DNA from: Myxocyprinus asiaticus
Lineage: Eukaryota > Chordata > Actinopteri > Cypriniformes > Catostomidae
Direction: 5' to 3'
DNA length: 64,000 nt
Assembly (NCBI RefSeq): GCF_019703515.2
Contig: NC_059351.1
Coordinates: 17,577,501 to 17,641,500, forward strand
The position numbers and the translations under genes were made by a program. The first letter of the stretch is position 1; every line of letters begins with the position of its first letter. Under the pieces are notes generated by a model. The model was not told where the DNA came from, did no database searches, and was given only the letters and a program-made list of their open reading frames with translations. Shown one piece after another: positions 24,515-36,904 of the stretch.

Positions 24515-24534
24515 GTGACAGATAGGGAACCCAG

Positions 24535-26635
24535 AATCACATAAAAAATATCCTGGGTTAACAATTTAAGCATGAAGAGCCCATAAAAGTCTTTGTTTGG
24601 GGTCTTATATTATGTCATGTGGATATGGATGAAAAATAAATATTTTGATAACGAAGCACTGGAAAATCCATATGGACAAACAAAAAGAAGGTAGGCTTCA
24701 CCTTGATGACTTGTTCAAACAAAACGATTTCATCAGCAGAACCTTTAAACCACATGTACCCCATAAAAATATTCCCAGACTAATTTTAAGATTTTAAAGG
24801 AATCAATACAAGTAGACTTTCATTTTAACAGCGCAAGCAGAAAGTTTATATGAGGGCCGGAATTACAACTGTCTTTGATGGCTCCATAGAAACACTTCCT
24901 GTGCATTGTTGCACTGTCATCTATTCCAGTGCATTTCTGCCTGGTTAAATGAAGTCTTAGTGTATCCACAGGTTTACTGCAGTTTCAGTGTACAAGATCA
25001 AAGAATTCTGAATCCTCAATGATGATGCCTTCTATCCTTATCTCTCATTTCTGATTTATGAAGGTCATGACTTCTGAAGCTCTTCTAGTCTTAAAAGGAT
25101 TTGATCCATGTCCACGTCACAATTCTCTCTAATCTGAAATCTTAATAGAATTCCATGCCTTAGACTCTCCAGGAACAGAGCAGCTCCAAGAGGTTATCTG
25201 GTTAACTGGAGGATGCACTTGAGAGATTTAGAGAGGAAAAAAAGCAAAACTAGAAGCTATAAGTTGGACCTTGAAGGTGGTTAAAGGTAAAAGTAAATTC
25301 AGTTTGGTATTGCACTTGAAACTGAAATGTTTTTAGACTAAACAACTCAAAATCATAGTATGTTTAAGATTATTCATGAAATTGTTTGAGAAATTATATT
25401 TCATTTAATTCTTTATATTTTAAATTTTAGTATTGAATGGGCATTTACTAAAATAAATAATAATTATAATTAACATAACATTTATTAAAGAAATACAATT
25501 TTAAGTAAATTCAATTTAATTATAAAATGTATAATAATAGTTAATATTTTATAGTTACTTTAATTCATTATATTACTTACATTTACATTAATGCTAGACA
25601 TCATTAACACACACACACACACATACTGTATATATTACAAATCTGCTTAGCATTGAAAATATAAGGTCAATTAAAGTTACTATAAAATATTAACAATTAT
25701 ATATAAATATATATAGTAGATATACTGTATATATTTATAATTATATGATTATTTGTATGTTTATTTTTTTCATAACTTATATATTTTTTGCATTGTGACA
25801 TTATTTATGAATTTATTTATTTATTAAGTCTCATTACCATAATGCAAAAAGTAATGTTAGATTATAATGTACTGTATTTATAAAATGTGTTAATATTTGT
25901 TGTCCTGCCTTTAATTTAACTCTTATTATGTAGCTTGCTTTTTTGGGGGTCGATTTTTGCAGTTTATTTATGTAAATTAAAAAGGAAAACTATATATTTT
26001 GGCTAAAATACAGATTACTTTGCAATGGCAAAAAATGCTTGTATGTACATATTAGTATAATGTTTAGGAACACATAAATAAATCGTACCTAAAAATAAAT
26101 AACTTGCGCCTCATAATACTGGCCTGTGTGCTTGAATTTAGGCTATATTAATTCACATGACACATACTGTATGCTGTGTTTCCCCCTACAACAGCAGCAT
26201 GATTGGTAGTCTGAGGACAGTCCAGATATGGCATAAACACAGTGATTTATGATGCTCAGTGTTAAAAAAGCATTCCCTGAAAAGACTGCATTGTACTGTG
26301 AGTGTCCTCTTATGCAGGATTCTTGGAATGTGTTTGGCTGAAGCCACATGAAGGTCAGGAGACAGAGATCAGACATGGAGCATATGATCCAGATGCTCCT
26401 GCAAAGCCAGTAAACAGTCTTCTGACAGAAAAACTATTCTCATGCATGGCTCTTTGACAATAGCTTAAACATGAACATGAAATTCAATGACAATGCAATT
26501 ATAATGTCAGTTAAAACTATGACGTCTTTATTGCAACATGACCACATGGGAAATCGTCATGAAGCTTCCGAAAGTTCATGTACCCTGAAATACTGCAGAA
26601 TTACTGGGAAGCGCCATCTCCCATCAGACATTTTA
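24535..26635. other. Unassigned AT-rich intergenic DNA
   Basis: A short CA run (about 25607-25622), TATATA words and long AT-rich tracts (25380-26100). No gene or complete element is recognised. Confidence 0.4.
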
Positions 26636-26639
26636 GCAT

Positions 26640-27010
26640 CAATTCAAATGTGTTTACATTTTCCTATGGCGCGACTGATATTGTGTTGTGCGAACAGCCT
26701 CAGAAACACGAGTTCTGGTCCCATGTGAACCAGGAAGTAAAAGCATTCTGATAAACAATGGTGAGTGTGAATCACAGGTTGCATTTTTGCTCTAAAATTA
26801 CATTTTTAGTTCATCGACGGTTTGGTTTAGAATTGGGTTCTGGATTAGGGCGTATGGTTATAAAATATGAATTCCTGTTGAGTGTAATACATCATTTACA
26901 ACTAAAAATACAACTCGCTTTTGGCGCCACTCTGTGGACATGGACTGAGCACAAACATGCCCATATGTTAAACCACACTTCAAGCTTCGGCCACTGGGGG
27001 CAGTGATTAG
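26640..27010. repeat. Probable dispersed repeat, class uncertain
   Basis: ATGGCGCGACTGATATTGTG followed by GAGTTCTGGTCCCATGTGAA loosely resembles A and B boxes of a tRNA-derived SINE. The downstream GGTTTAGAATTGGGTTCTGG and GGCGCCACTCTGTGGACATG are words typical of fish repeats. No second copy in this window confirms it. The 82-codon frame inside is probably not a gene. Confidence 0.35.
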
Positions 27011-28950
27011 AATTTCGCTATACAGAACGATATCAGCTAAGATCTGTAGTCTATAGAAATGGATCAGGCCCCTCCTTTAATGTAAGTCTAATTCAGTTAC
27101 ATTGAAGGTCTAATGCAAAAACTCTTCAAAATTCAACTAAAATTATCACATTACAAAAAGTCCCAATATCTTTTGTGATGTCTGTGCCTTGATATCAAGG
27201 TACCTGCAGACTTCAAGAAGAACTTAATAGCTCAGTCCACTAGTGGACAAGTGTAGCTTTTGGATTCTCTGGTTTTGTTGACATACTGGACAAGTTATGA
27301 TTTCCACCGAAGCTTGAGGGAAGAGACATAATTAAAAAAGGATTTATTTCACAGAATCATTTTACTCACGGTGTTGATAAAAACAGCGCCTGAGATTGTC
27401 TGCAGGTGCATGTTCCTTATTGATTGGAGAAACCTGCTATCAGTAGCCTCACATGAACTTAGGGAGCTGAACGCTCATGATAAAGACTGTCTAGAGTCAG
27501 ACAAGACGTGTGTGTATGGCTGGAGCTGTTGGATAGATAGATGAACAGACAATCTTTATTCTTTTACTTCTTGGATGAAGTATAGCCTGTGTCCAAAACC
27601 AAAGACAGCTGCCTTGCTGCCCATTCAATCAATGACTTGACAGTGTTGTCTGGATTCAAACTGACTTCCAAGCCAATATAACATCATGTATAAAGATTTA
27701 AAACATATTCAAGTGAGCTTTAGAGATAACCAAGTATTCAAATATGAAATGCTTATTCATAAGATTATAACAGAAAAAAAAAAAAAACTGGGCATTTATA
27801 AATTATAAATTCTTTCAGCCGCTCAGACACAGCCATAGAGTTTAGTCATCATAAACGGAACATTTAATAACACAGAAGAGGCAACAAAGTACACTGTTCA
27901 CTATGTTGTTCTGTCTTAAGATTCATCAAAAGATGTATTAAAAATGTTGCATCTGCTGAATGGTTGATGTCACGAGATATAAACTTTACGACATTTTGAA
28001 TGAATAAAATACAATCAGAGAGAAAAAATGTAACTATTTTGGGCTATTTTATTTCTTTCTATGAACGTTCTATGAATATGTTAATAAATAATCTCATTTT
28101 AATCTCTACTTTAATCTCTCATTTTAATCTCTCACAATAATTAACTATGGTAACCATAGTTTTCACAAAAATACTATACACTGAAAAATATTATTTATTT
28201 TTTTATTACATTTATTGCAGTCAAGTTTACCCAATTTTATTGAGTCAAGTTTACTCAGTTTTAGCATGCAGTGTAGGTTAGTTATATCAGGTAAAGTCTA
28301 CCTAATATTAATTGGATTGTACATGCAACATACTGTACCTTTGTAATATAGGCAAAGTTTACTTTTAAAAATGGGGTAATATGAAGTATTTTTTACATAA
28401 TTTTTTCATTTTAATTATTGTAGATTTTTTTTAGACTACACATAACTACATTTATTTCAATTACTCACAGGATACTACAACTAACCATGTGACTACTGTA
28501 CTATAAATACATTCAAACATTAACATGGGATCTCCTTCAAATAGTGTAAATAGTTTTCAGAATCTTTTTGTGTTTATTTGTTTATTAATGGCAGTGGTGG
28601 GTTTTGTTGTTGTAACGATAACACTAGTATCTATAGATGAAATACCTTAAGGTATTTTAGTTGAAACAGTTACCATAGTAAATTTGATCTGAATGGTGAT
28701 ATCCTTCTACACCTTCTGCTTTGATCAAACAGTGATGTTTTGCTCCTTAAAGTGACACTCTCCAGTTGATGAATGATTTGTGTAAAGATACCACCCTCCC
28801 CCTCCACACACACACTGTCAGTGAATGTCATTACCTGACAGCTGCTATGCTGTGGCCGTTGCCGTGGTTTCCTGGTGAATGGCTCAAATCTGTGACCTCT
28901 GACTTCTCTTTTGTGCTCAGTCACCGTACAAGCATCAACAATCTAATACA
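27011..28950. other. Unassigned intergenic DNA
   Basis: No gene recognised. An A run occurs at about 27775-27786. AAACTATGGTAACCATAGTT-type palindromic words recur near 28144-28162, a common fish repeat motif. Confidence 0.4.
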
Positions 28951-28956
28951 GTCCAC

Positions 28957-28961
28957 ACACA

Positions 28962-29010
<49 letters not shown>
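28957..29010. repeat. Compound (CA)n(GA)n microsatellite
   Basis: A CA run of about 11 units is followed directly by a GA run of about 16 units. Confidence 0.95.
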
Positions 29011-29013
<3 letters not shown>

Positions 29014-29014
29014 T

Positions 29015-30470
29015 GAACTGTTCAATGTTCATCTGAGGCACATCTACACACTTTAATTAAGCTCTGCGTTATGTCAACATTATCTGGTACAAAGCCGACT
29101 TATAATTGCCCCCTAGTCCTTTTATTCAACATATTCATCACAAAGCATGTACTGTATAAATGCTAACAAAAGAGCTGTGGGTTTTGATCAATGGAGATTT
29201 GTCTTTGTGTAAATTTCCACTCAGTAAACTTTTGATTTCTCTAAAGACTCTTTTAGACTCTTTTTTAAAGTCTTTTAATAGAACTGACAACATAAAGATC
29301 TAAAACAGAACTTGATCAAAGAAATTTTTTTTCTTTTCAATAGATTTATTTTCTTTATGCAAATTACTAATTTAAATATGTTGATTTGCACACATTATCA
29401 CACACCTCGTGAGCAAACTGATCACGCCGACTGTTTTTTTTTTTTTACTCCAAAGCAAAATTATATTGCTCAGAGGTTGCTCTTTCATAGCTTATATGAG
29501 ACTTAATGGCGTTCCCGTGTTCCAGATGTTTTTCCCTAACATTCAGTAGGAGAAATAAAAAGAAAAACAAATGAATCCAGACTAAGCAGCAGTATCACAG
29601 AGTATAGAGCAATACAATTAATGTAGACATAACATATCACTAATTTTGTTTTGAAGGGATATGAGTTCATCTTGAAATCTCTGACTTTTGATTGCAGACT
29701 TTGGTATCTTGGCAGATCTGAGCACAGTGTAAGAAATTGTTAAGATCTCTTCTGAAAATCTATAAAGGAGACCAGGGACTAAAAACTCACAAGAGAAACA
29801 AGGCACCTGTTTTTGGAAAATCAAGTTCAAAATGAGGGACTTGCCTTACCCAAAATAAGCAAAAATAAGTGATTAAATTTTTTCTCATATGGAGGACTTT
29901 TAAGGATATAAATCATAACAAACATAGTATACAGTAGCCTTTATAAGGTAACTTCTTTTCAATTAATGTATCCTTAATAGTAAATATATCTCCAGAAATA
30001 TTTCAAATATTAATTTGGCCACCTAAAATCAATAGCCTTAATCTCTCTCACACTGTGTGGGCACGTTTGGACTAAACATCACCTTTTACGGGCCAAATGA
30101 TTTAAAAGATAATAATAATAATAATTAACATAGGTTTTAAAACAAGCTGTGTGCTTCAGAATCAAAGTGCATGCTTATGTTCTACTAAAATTAGAGAAGC
30201 CTAATTTTGAAATTACTGGGAGAAAAATCTAAGCAGGAGACTTAAATAAAAGTCTCCCTTTGTTCATCTCATTCCTGTCAAGGAGAAACAATTGAGATCA
30301 TAGGAGGGTTTTTTTCTTGATTTCTCTCTCCTAAGAGTGTAACTGTCAATTACCTGAATTGCATTTAAGAACTGACATCTAAAAGTCGCATCTCTCCTGG
30401 GTGCATTACTAAAAAGCACGCAGACCAACAAAAGCCAACCCTGATTATCAATATTCTCCTCAGGGGCTAC
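29015..30470. other. Unassigned intergenic DNA
   Basis: AT-rich and without a supported gene or complete mobile element. Confidence 0.4.
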
Positions 30471-30479
30471 ATTTGCATC

Positions 30480-30725
30480 CCTGTAACCTTTCAGAGGAAG
30501 GCAGGGAGGTCAGAGGAAAATGTCCTGTTTTTTTGCCATTCTCTCTTGTTTAATTGGCTTGAGAGGCTCTGCCCTTTGTGGTTCTGTCTGCATTTTCTCT
30601 GGACGAATCTCTGCTGTTTATTCCCCTCGCTTGGCGTGAGAAACACCAGCGCAGCATTATCTTTGAGGGCGAGCTGAGAGAGCGTTTTGTACTGTAGCAC
30701 TTGTTTTCTATTCTCTAAAGCAACA
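30480..30725. promoter_or_regulatory. Candidate conserved non-coding element
   Basis: A complex, repeat-free stretch with TTTAATTGGC, TCCCCTCGCTTGGCGTG and GCGCAGCATTATCTTTGAGG. No coding signal. It lies about 5 kb upstream of klf7 exon 1. The call is based on composition only. Confidence 0.3.
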
Positions 30726-30729
30726 GCCC

Positions 30730-31300
30730 CCTCAATACTTCAGAGTCAACAATAATGGCAGTTGCATTGCACATAAACTTCATAAAACAATATAAATTCC
30801 CTTGAGAAATGAAACATTTACAACCAAATCAATCAAGCCTCACATTTTGTTCAAAACAATTAAGACCAAATGTAAGTTTTTGGTGTTTATCTATATCATA
30901 CTTTTAATAAACTTGCAACAATCCTATTCTTAATCGCTATCATTGTCTTGTTTTACAATAAAAATATCTACATGTCCTTAAAACAGGATAGATCCAAAAG
31001 CAAAATTGGCAAGGTATTAAGACTTGTTTTCACAGAATGTATATTGAATATCTTATTTAGGTAAATAATCTTGAAAAAAATAAAAAAATAAAAAGTTTAA
31101 AAGTTTTTCCAAGCAGTGTAATATTTTTGCTGCATATTCTAAAGGTCTAAGAAATATTTTTGAGTTAAACCATCACCAAATTGTTCTTTAGGTAAATTTA
31201 TTCAGTATATAATTTATCTTTAGTCGTATTTTCAAAAGACATCCATCATTAGCAGTTAATATATTTAATATCATGCACATAAATTCCTTTGAATACACAA
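30730..31300. other. Unassigned AT-rich intergenic DNA
   Basis: AT-rich sequence with A/T runs; no gene or terminal repeats. Confidence 0.4.
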
Positions 31301-31304
31301 TCCC

Positions 31305-31560
31305 TGTGCAGTGGCATTACATGAAACATGGAAAACTCCAAATATGCAGTTTGCTGCCATTAGCTTTTTCATGATGATGTGGTGGATGGCATCTTTTCCA
31401 TTATTAATGCTGTAATCCCACCGTCAGTAAATAGCCATGTCAGCAGTGAAACAAAATGGAGGAGAGTGCAGATTAATGTATTTGTCAGTACCTCAGCATG
31501 ACTACGGACGCATTACGGCCTTTGCCATAAAATCAGGGTGAAATTACTGTACTTATTGTA
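31305..31560. promoter_or_regulatory. Candidate conserved enhancer with homeodomain sites
   Basis: A repeat-free block contains TATTAATGCTGTAATCCCAC, with the bicoid-type core TAATCC at 31413-31418, and GCAGATTAATG, with a GATTA core at 31471-31475. It also has CATTAGC and CCATGTCAGCAG words. This mix of TAAT cores in complex sequence is common in conserved neural enhancers. The proximity to klf7 makes that gene the natural target, but conservation was not tested. Confidence 0.35.
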
Positions 31561-31561
31561 A

Positions 31562-32085
31562 GATTGTAAGATTGTAAGATAAGTCAGACGACAGGTTTTC
31601 CAAAGCACTGCAGTGACAGTAATTGGCTCTTAGGTTGAGAGTTCCACTAAAGTCAAAGCACCTGCTTTAATATTAATGCAAAATCAACTGCAGTTTTTGA
31701 TCAGAAAAGAGAACACATTGATGTGCTGCATCCCGCTGAGGCTAAAAGCAGAATTTGTGTGAGGACAATTTGAGTTCACTTCTTGTTACTTTGGCATATA
31801 AGACATAAATCAATTCGGGTTACATGTTAAAAAGTAGATTTTTATGTTTGCTGAAGAATATTTTTTTTTATGAAATACTGTGCACGGATGAAAAAAAAGT
31901 GATTTCATGTTGACTATTTTTAGAGTTAGGGGTTTGTTCAAATCAATAACTCCAAGTAAGAGCAATAGACATAGTGATGCTTGCCATAGCGTCAGTTAAT
32001 ATATAAGTATATATTTATGTGCTATAGATTAGATGAAATGGCAAACACATCTGGTGTTTGTTCGTTTGTTTGTTTGTGTGTGTAA
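31562..32085. other. Unassigned intergenic DNA
   Basis: A short GTAAGATT triplication (about 31558-31580) is the only structure noted. Confidence 0.4.
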
Positions 32086-32089
32086 GTTA

Positions 32090-32310
32090 TAGACAGAAAG
32101 AAAGAGAAGGCGAACGTGTCATATGGATAAATGTCAGTGGGTGCTTCATCAACAGCAGGCCCTCCCCTCCCTGTTGAAATGCCATGTGTAAATCGTAGTT
32201 CCAGGGCCGACAGCCAGCCTCCCAGAGCAGAATAATGAGATTACAGCACTTGCTGCCACTGTGGACGCATTGGGGTGGGCTGGAGAGGCACACATAAACC
32301 TGGCTTACAC
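32090..32310. promoter_or_regulatory. Candidate conserved non-coding element
   Basis: Repeat-free and GC-richer, with GTGTCATATGGATAAATG, CAGAATAATGAGATTACAGC and a CATATG E-box. Short frames on both strands lack homology that I recognise. Called from composition only. Confidence 0.28.
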
Positions 32311-32668
32311 AAAGAGAGCAAATCAGCTACATTTCACACACACTGAAGGAAAAAGTAGGCTTTACACAGAAGCATATTACAATTACCCCTCTTTCTCACT
32401 TTTTCACTATCAGTCCCTCACACTTATAGCCTTATTATGCCTTCAGTCTCTCTCTCAATCACATACCAACCAATGAAGGTAAGATGCACTGTTGATGTAG
32501 CAGACAGCTTTGGGAACAAATGTTCCTCACACATTCTTTTTTTTTTTTTTTTAAGGTTCCGAAAAGTCTAATGCCGTAGGAGAAACTTTTAAAGTTCCAC
32601 TAAGAACTTTTCATTGTCTAGTTCTTAAGAAAATCATCCACAGTGGCTCCAAGAGGTACTTGAACACA

Positions 32669-33245
32669 GGAATAGTCTGGGATCAATACATGTTAAGCTC
32701 AATCAACAGCATTTGTGGCATAATGTTAATTACCACAAAAATTTATTTGAATTTGCCACTCACTTTCTTTAAAAAAAAAATTTAAAAATGAAAGAAAAAA
32801 ATCTGGGTTATAGTGAGGCACTTACGATGGAAGTGAATGGGGCCAATCTGTAAACGTTAAAATGCTCACTGTTTCAAAAGAATAGCCACAAGACATAAAC
32901 AATATGTGTGTTAACATGATTTTAATGTGATTAAATGGCTTACTAACAATTTCTGTGCAACTTTGTTGCCATGACGACGTAACCCTGTGAACAACTTCAC
33001 AGCTCAAATAATACACAGGTTTTAACAGACCAATTAATGTAAGTGCTTTTATAAAATTATAAGCTTCACATTTCTGCCTTTAAACCCACTAAAAACTGGC
33101 CCCATTCACTTCCATTCTAAGTGTCTTATTGTAACCTTGATTTTTGCTTATTTTATAGAAAAGGAGGGACGAGTTGAAATAGATTTTTGTGGTAATCAGC
33201 ATTATGCCACAAATGCTGTCTACTGAGCTTGACTATTGTTTATAA
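32669..33245. mobile_element. Fold-back MITE family B, copy 1
   Basis: The left arm has GGATCAATACATGTTAAGCT, GCATTTGTGGCATAATG and GGAAGTGAATGGGGCC. The right arm has the inverse words: GGCCCCATTCACTTCC, CATTATGCCACAAATGC and a degraded GAGCTTGAC end. The arms are long and the loop short, so the element is essentially one large imperfect inverted repeat. Outer ends are eroded here; the copy at 50052-50695 keeps TTAA on both sides. Confidence 0.82.
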
Positions 33246-33249
33246 CCAA

Positions 33250-34020
33250 CAATTGGGCATTTCCCGAAGTCCCTGTGTGCCCCATCACATTTTATTTTAT
33301 TGAAATATTTCATTTTTTATATAATTTTTTATATTGGTTATGTTTACTGGGGGGGGTTTATCATACATTTTATGTTGTTTAGTTCACGTTTATTGCATTA
33401 TTTGAATGTAACGTGTTACTCTGATGGTTTTCCTGTTTGTTTTGCAGCAAATTGTCCATTGTCGCCAAAGATTTATTGCAGGTTCACCACCACCGGTGAA
33501 GAGCTGCAAACTTCTGGCAAACATTTGCGGCGAATCACAAGCTAATTTGTATGTGAAAATGAGTGGCAAATTTGTGGCAAGTTTGCGGCTAGTTTGCAGA
33601 ACTCTAGATTTTTTGGTAAGGTTGAAACATGGTGAAACGGGATTTTCTACAGTAAACTTCTGGCAACCACAGCTGCAAGGTTTTTAATTGTAAATTCATC
33701 AGTATTTAATTTACAGTGCATACTTAAACTGACTAAATTTCATTGTATTAGATGCAAAATATCAAACCAAGGCACCTGCAAACAAATAATGCTAGACTTC
33801 TTGTTAGAGATAACTTCACTTTTCTCAGGCATTTTGCAATAACTTTTACTGTAACTGTTAACTGTTCCACAAATTTTTATAAACTGATCGATTTTTTGCA
33901 GATGTAGTCAGTCCACCTGAAGTTCACATAGGTGTCAGAATAACCACAGGTGTAGTTCATCACATTAACATCTTCCACTAACGATTGACAACCAAAAATT
34001 TTCAAAAATGTTTTGTCTTT
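33250..34020. other. Intergenic DNA with a possible TTTGCGGC-type repeat
   Basis: Between about 33440 and 33690 the sequence has recurring GCAAACTTCTGGCAA, TTTGCGGCGAA and GCAAGTTTGCGGCTAG words and a CACCACCACCGGTGAAG palindrome-like core, typical of a fish dispersed repeat. No terminal repeats could be fixed. The open frame through it is not convincing as a gene. Confidence 0.35.
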
Positions 34021-34022
34021 AT

Positions 34023-34223
34023 TTAGAACAGTATATCTATTATTTTATCATAACCTAACAAACCTAACAAACCCCTTTCTGTGAAATGTCTGCTTGAAAA
34101 GTGATCTTGTGCTAATCTTTCTTTAAAATAAATGCCCTTTGCTTTGATATATTTCCATTTAATGTAATGGCATTCATAAATATTCAAGTGTGGCTTAATG
34201 TTCAAATACTTTTTTGGGGCCAC
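34023..34223 (-). mobile_element. Possible DNA-transposon end fragment
   Basis: On the minus strand the stretch begins with CAGTGGCCCCAAAAAAGTAT, which resembles the terminal sequence of many fish MITEs. No opposite end was found, so boundaries and class are uncertain. Confidence 0.35.
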
Positions 34224-34229
34224 TGCATA

Positions 34230-34990
34230 TTTAGTACTTAAAGTACCCAGAAACCAAGACTTGAGTCAGCGCAAGAACCGCAAAGAAAAAAAAATAAATG
34301 TCTCTTAAAAAGAACATTTGAAAAACCTTTCTCTGTATCTGAAAAACTAAAAAAAGGATGCATCCATATAGGTCACATCCAGGACTTTGATGACTACTTA
34401 CAACTCCAGACATTACTTTCGATTAAACAATCCCCTGTCCTCCATTCTTCTACACAGAAAAATCCCAGCATCTCAGATCATCTTGGTTGAACACTGCCAG
34501 AGGAGAGAAACACATTTGTTCTTTACCTTCTCTGTCTCCAGAGTGTTTTTTAAGGTCACTCCATAGCTTCACTAGTGAATTCATGAATTCATTCATACCT
34601 CATTCCTTCCATCTAAAGAGCAGGTACCAGATGAAAGAAATAACACATGCTCACCAAGAGCCAAAGCATCATCTGGAAAAGAATATTAATAATTCAAATC
34701 AAATGAGCCATTACAACTAAAGCCTATTCCACGATCTTTCCAGCTGAAGCGAAAGAGCGAACAGATTTGGTCAAGATTTGCCTTTCAGAGCCTCTAACAG
34801 TTTATGGATTCCACTTATCTAATTACATGCATGACAGGTCAGGGATGTTGTGAGATGGCTGAGGAACACTTACAGTTCAAAGAGGTACTCAAGCTTATAT
34901 TCTATCTGATTTCCATGTAAATAACACAAGAGTTAAGCTGCAGCACATAGCAAATCAAAAGTCAGGGTTACAGAGTGCATTCGCAATTAC
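34230..34990. other. Unassigned intergenic DNA
   Basis: No gene or complete repeat recognised. Confidence 0.4.
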
Positions 34991-34992
34991 TG

Positions 34993-35143
<151 letters not shown>

Positions 35144-35726
35144 CCAGATACTGCATCCGGATAAAGATACAGGATACTATGAATTTTTTTTTTTTTTTTT
35201 AAAGAGAGGGTCTTTCATCTTTATGCTTACAGCATCATATACATATAACTGTTCTATCTGGTGGGGCTTTTGAAAGATAAATTTGTACTTTCGTCCATAT
35301 GTTTGCAAAATTTGACTGATAATGTCTTGTCATATCTCTTTTACTAAGACAGCAAGATGGACGTACTGTGATTTATTCGTGTAGCATTTATATTCATCAT
35401 TTTGTTAGTTTCAAAGTCCCAAATGTAATTGAAGTGAGAATTTTCCAGCACTTTAGTTTATTGAACAGACCTCAATCACCACGTATCTCCTCTCTGTCGG
35501 TAGCGCTCGACTCGAATGAGAGCGGAACGCTAGTCCTTATTTTATATAGCCGTCTAAAAATAACTCCGCTTTCAATTGTATGTCTGCTGTGAGTGACAAT
35601 TCCAATAGCCAATCACAGCTCCAGGATAGCATCAAACTCCTCCCATTATCCTAGGTTAGCACCACCTCCCTGAATCGCAACAAAAAGCAGTCGGCCCTTT
35701 TTTCCATACATGGTTACGCACGGAGT

Positions 35727-35736
35727 TGATTGACAG
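35727..35736 (+). promoter_or_regulatory. PBX-MEIS/PREP composite-like site
   Basis: TGATTGACAG matches the known PBX-MEIS/PREP composite motif. It lies about 300 bp upstream of the klf7 start codon. The surrounding 17-mer also occurs inside a repeat at about 60884, which lowers its weight. Confidence 0.35.
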
Positions 35737-35813
35737 GTTAGCACGCCTCCACGATTCGCGAGCATCCGCAGACGCAGACGCTGCTTGGCTCTACAGTAAC
35801 CTGTGAGCGCTTT

Positions 35814-35903
35814 ATGCCGCTGCTGCTCAGCCTCCAAAAAAATTGTGAGAAAAAAACAAACAAACGTGGATGGATGGATCCTTTGCTTTTAAACGTCTTT
35901 TAA
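35814..35903 (+). other. Possible upstream ORF in the klf7 leader
   Basis: ATG at 35814 opens a 29-codon frame ending TAA at 35901-35903, about 125 bp before the klf7 ATG. The start context (TTTATGC) is weak. A shorter in-frame ATG lies at 35874. It matters only if transcription starts upstream of 35814, which is not known. Confidence 0.25.
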
Positions 35904-36028
35904 TATTCGTTGTTAAATGAAACGTTTCGGATGGCGGAGCGCGACTGATCTGAACGTTTGAGTCGCACGCGGATTCCTCGCGCAGAGAATCAAAGTCTCC
36001 CAAACGCGCCGTACATAGCTGCAAAAAC

Positions 36029-36130
36029 ATGGATGTTCTGGCCAGTTACAGTATTTTTCAAGAACTTCAACTCGTTCACGACACTGGTTACTTCTCCGCG
36101 ATGCCATCTCTGGAGGAAAACTGGCAGCAG
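36029..36130 (+). CDS. klf7: klf7 coding exon 1 (Kruppel-like factor 7)
   Basis: The exon encodes 34 residues beginning [20 protein letters not shown]. This N-terminus is characteristic of KLF7; its closest relative KLF6 starts differently (MDVLPMCSIF). The exon ends in ENWQQ with the donor CAG|GTGAGT at 36131, phase 0, the position where KLF7 exon 1 ends in other vertebrates. The start context AAACATGG is strong. KLF7 is a nuclear C2H2 zinc-finger transcription factor of nervous-system development that binds GC/CACCC boxes; this exon holds only the acidic N-terminal segment, and the three zinc fingers lie in later exons outside the window. Residues M25 and N31 differ from the human L and T. 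Which teleost copy (klf7a or klf7b) cannot be decided here. Confidence 0.95.
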
Positions 36131-36904
36131 GTGAGTTGCGTTTTATCTCTCGCAATAGCAATTTATACAACTTTTCTCGTGCGTTTTCGTATGTCAGTGC
36201 GCTCGTGCGGGCGCGCGCAACTTATAAAGACGAATCAAACAATATTTATTGCATTTTACACACTTATAACTCTTTTGCATTCAATAGTATTTGATGGAAA
36301 TACTTATTGATGGAAACACATATTGTTAATTCTCCCACTGAGTGCATGTAGCTAGACAAGCAAGGGAATTAAGTACTAAATAATACAAACACAGACTCTT
36401 TGAATTATACATCTACATCTGTCTTATCAGTGCTTTTTCAATCCCCTTGCCGTTGCACGGAGTCTCGACTCTACTGCATTATATATAAACGCACGCGCGT
36501 GATAGAGTAACAATGTGTCTGGAAGTTAACCGTGCATGACATAAGTGCATAGTATAGTTTTATATGCACCTGTGTAGAGCCATGTGTTTAATCAACACAT
36601 TTTTCTGCAGAATGCCACTTTATTCATGCATGTTAATGAAGCCACGCGGCGCGTATATAGACAAAGCACACTGTCATCCACATGGACATTGGTTTATGCA
36701 CCCGCGTGCTTTCATAACGATTTGAGATATATGAAATCCATGAACAGAATTGGTTTGCAGCGTGCACATGTGAGTAATGATGACTGTGGTATGGGACTGC
36801 CTCGAGAGCGCGTGGATGGATGCATGCTTTGCGCAGAGTCGCGCTCTCCGCAGTGCTGAAGCGGGCAACGCATGGTCCATTGATGCCGGTGCATTGCCTT
36901 CTCA

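Larger units (their letters stand above)
18704..24530 (-). mobile_element. DIRS-type tyrosine-recombinase retrotransposon, almost complete, inactive
   Basis: The plus-strand left end and the inverted right end share about 165 bp of closely matching sequence. An internal complementary region sits near the left end, the arrangement of DIRS elements, which use a circular intermediate and integrate by tyrosine recombinase without target duplication. On the minus strand, reading from 24530 downwards, come a TATA-containing 5' terminal repeat, gag remnants, reverse transcriptase, RNase H and tyrosine recombinase, the standard DIRS order. Stops, frameshifts and altered catalytic residues show it is dead. 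No target duplication was seen, consistent with the mechanism. This GC-richer block stands out from the AT-rich surroundings. Confidence 0.93.
35480..36028 (+). promoter_or_regulatory. klf7: klf7 promoter and 5' UTR region
   Basis: This stretch directly precedes klf7 exon 1 and is richer in CpG than its flanks (GCGCTCGACTCG, ATTCGCGAGCATCCG, CTCGCGCAGAG). It holds two adjacent CCAAT motifs (35602-35606 and 35609-35613), a CTCCTCCC motif near 35638 and a TATATAG word near 35543. The transcription start cannot be read from sequence, so the split between promoter and 5' UTR is unknown. The CpG-rich character continues into the first intron to about 36900. Confidence 0.6.
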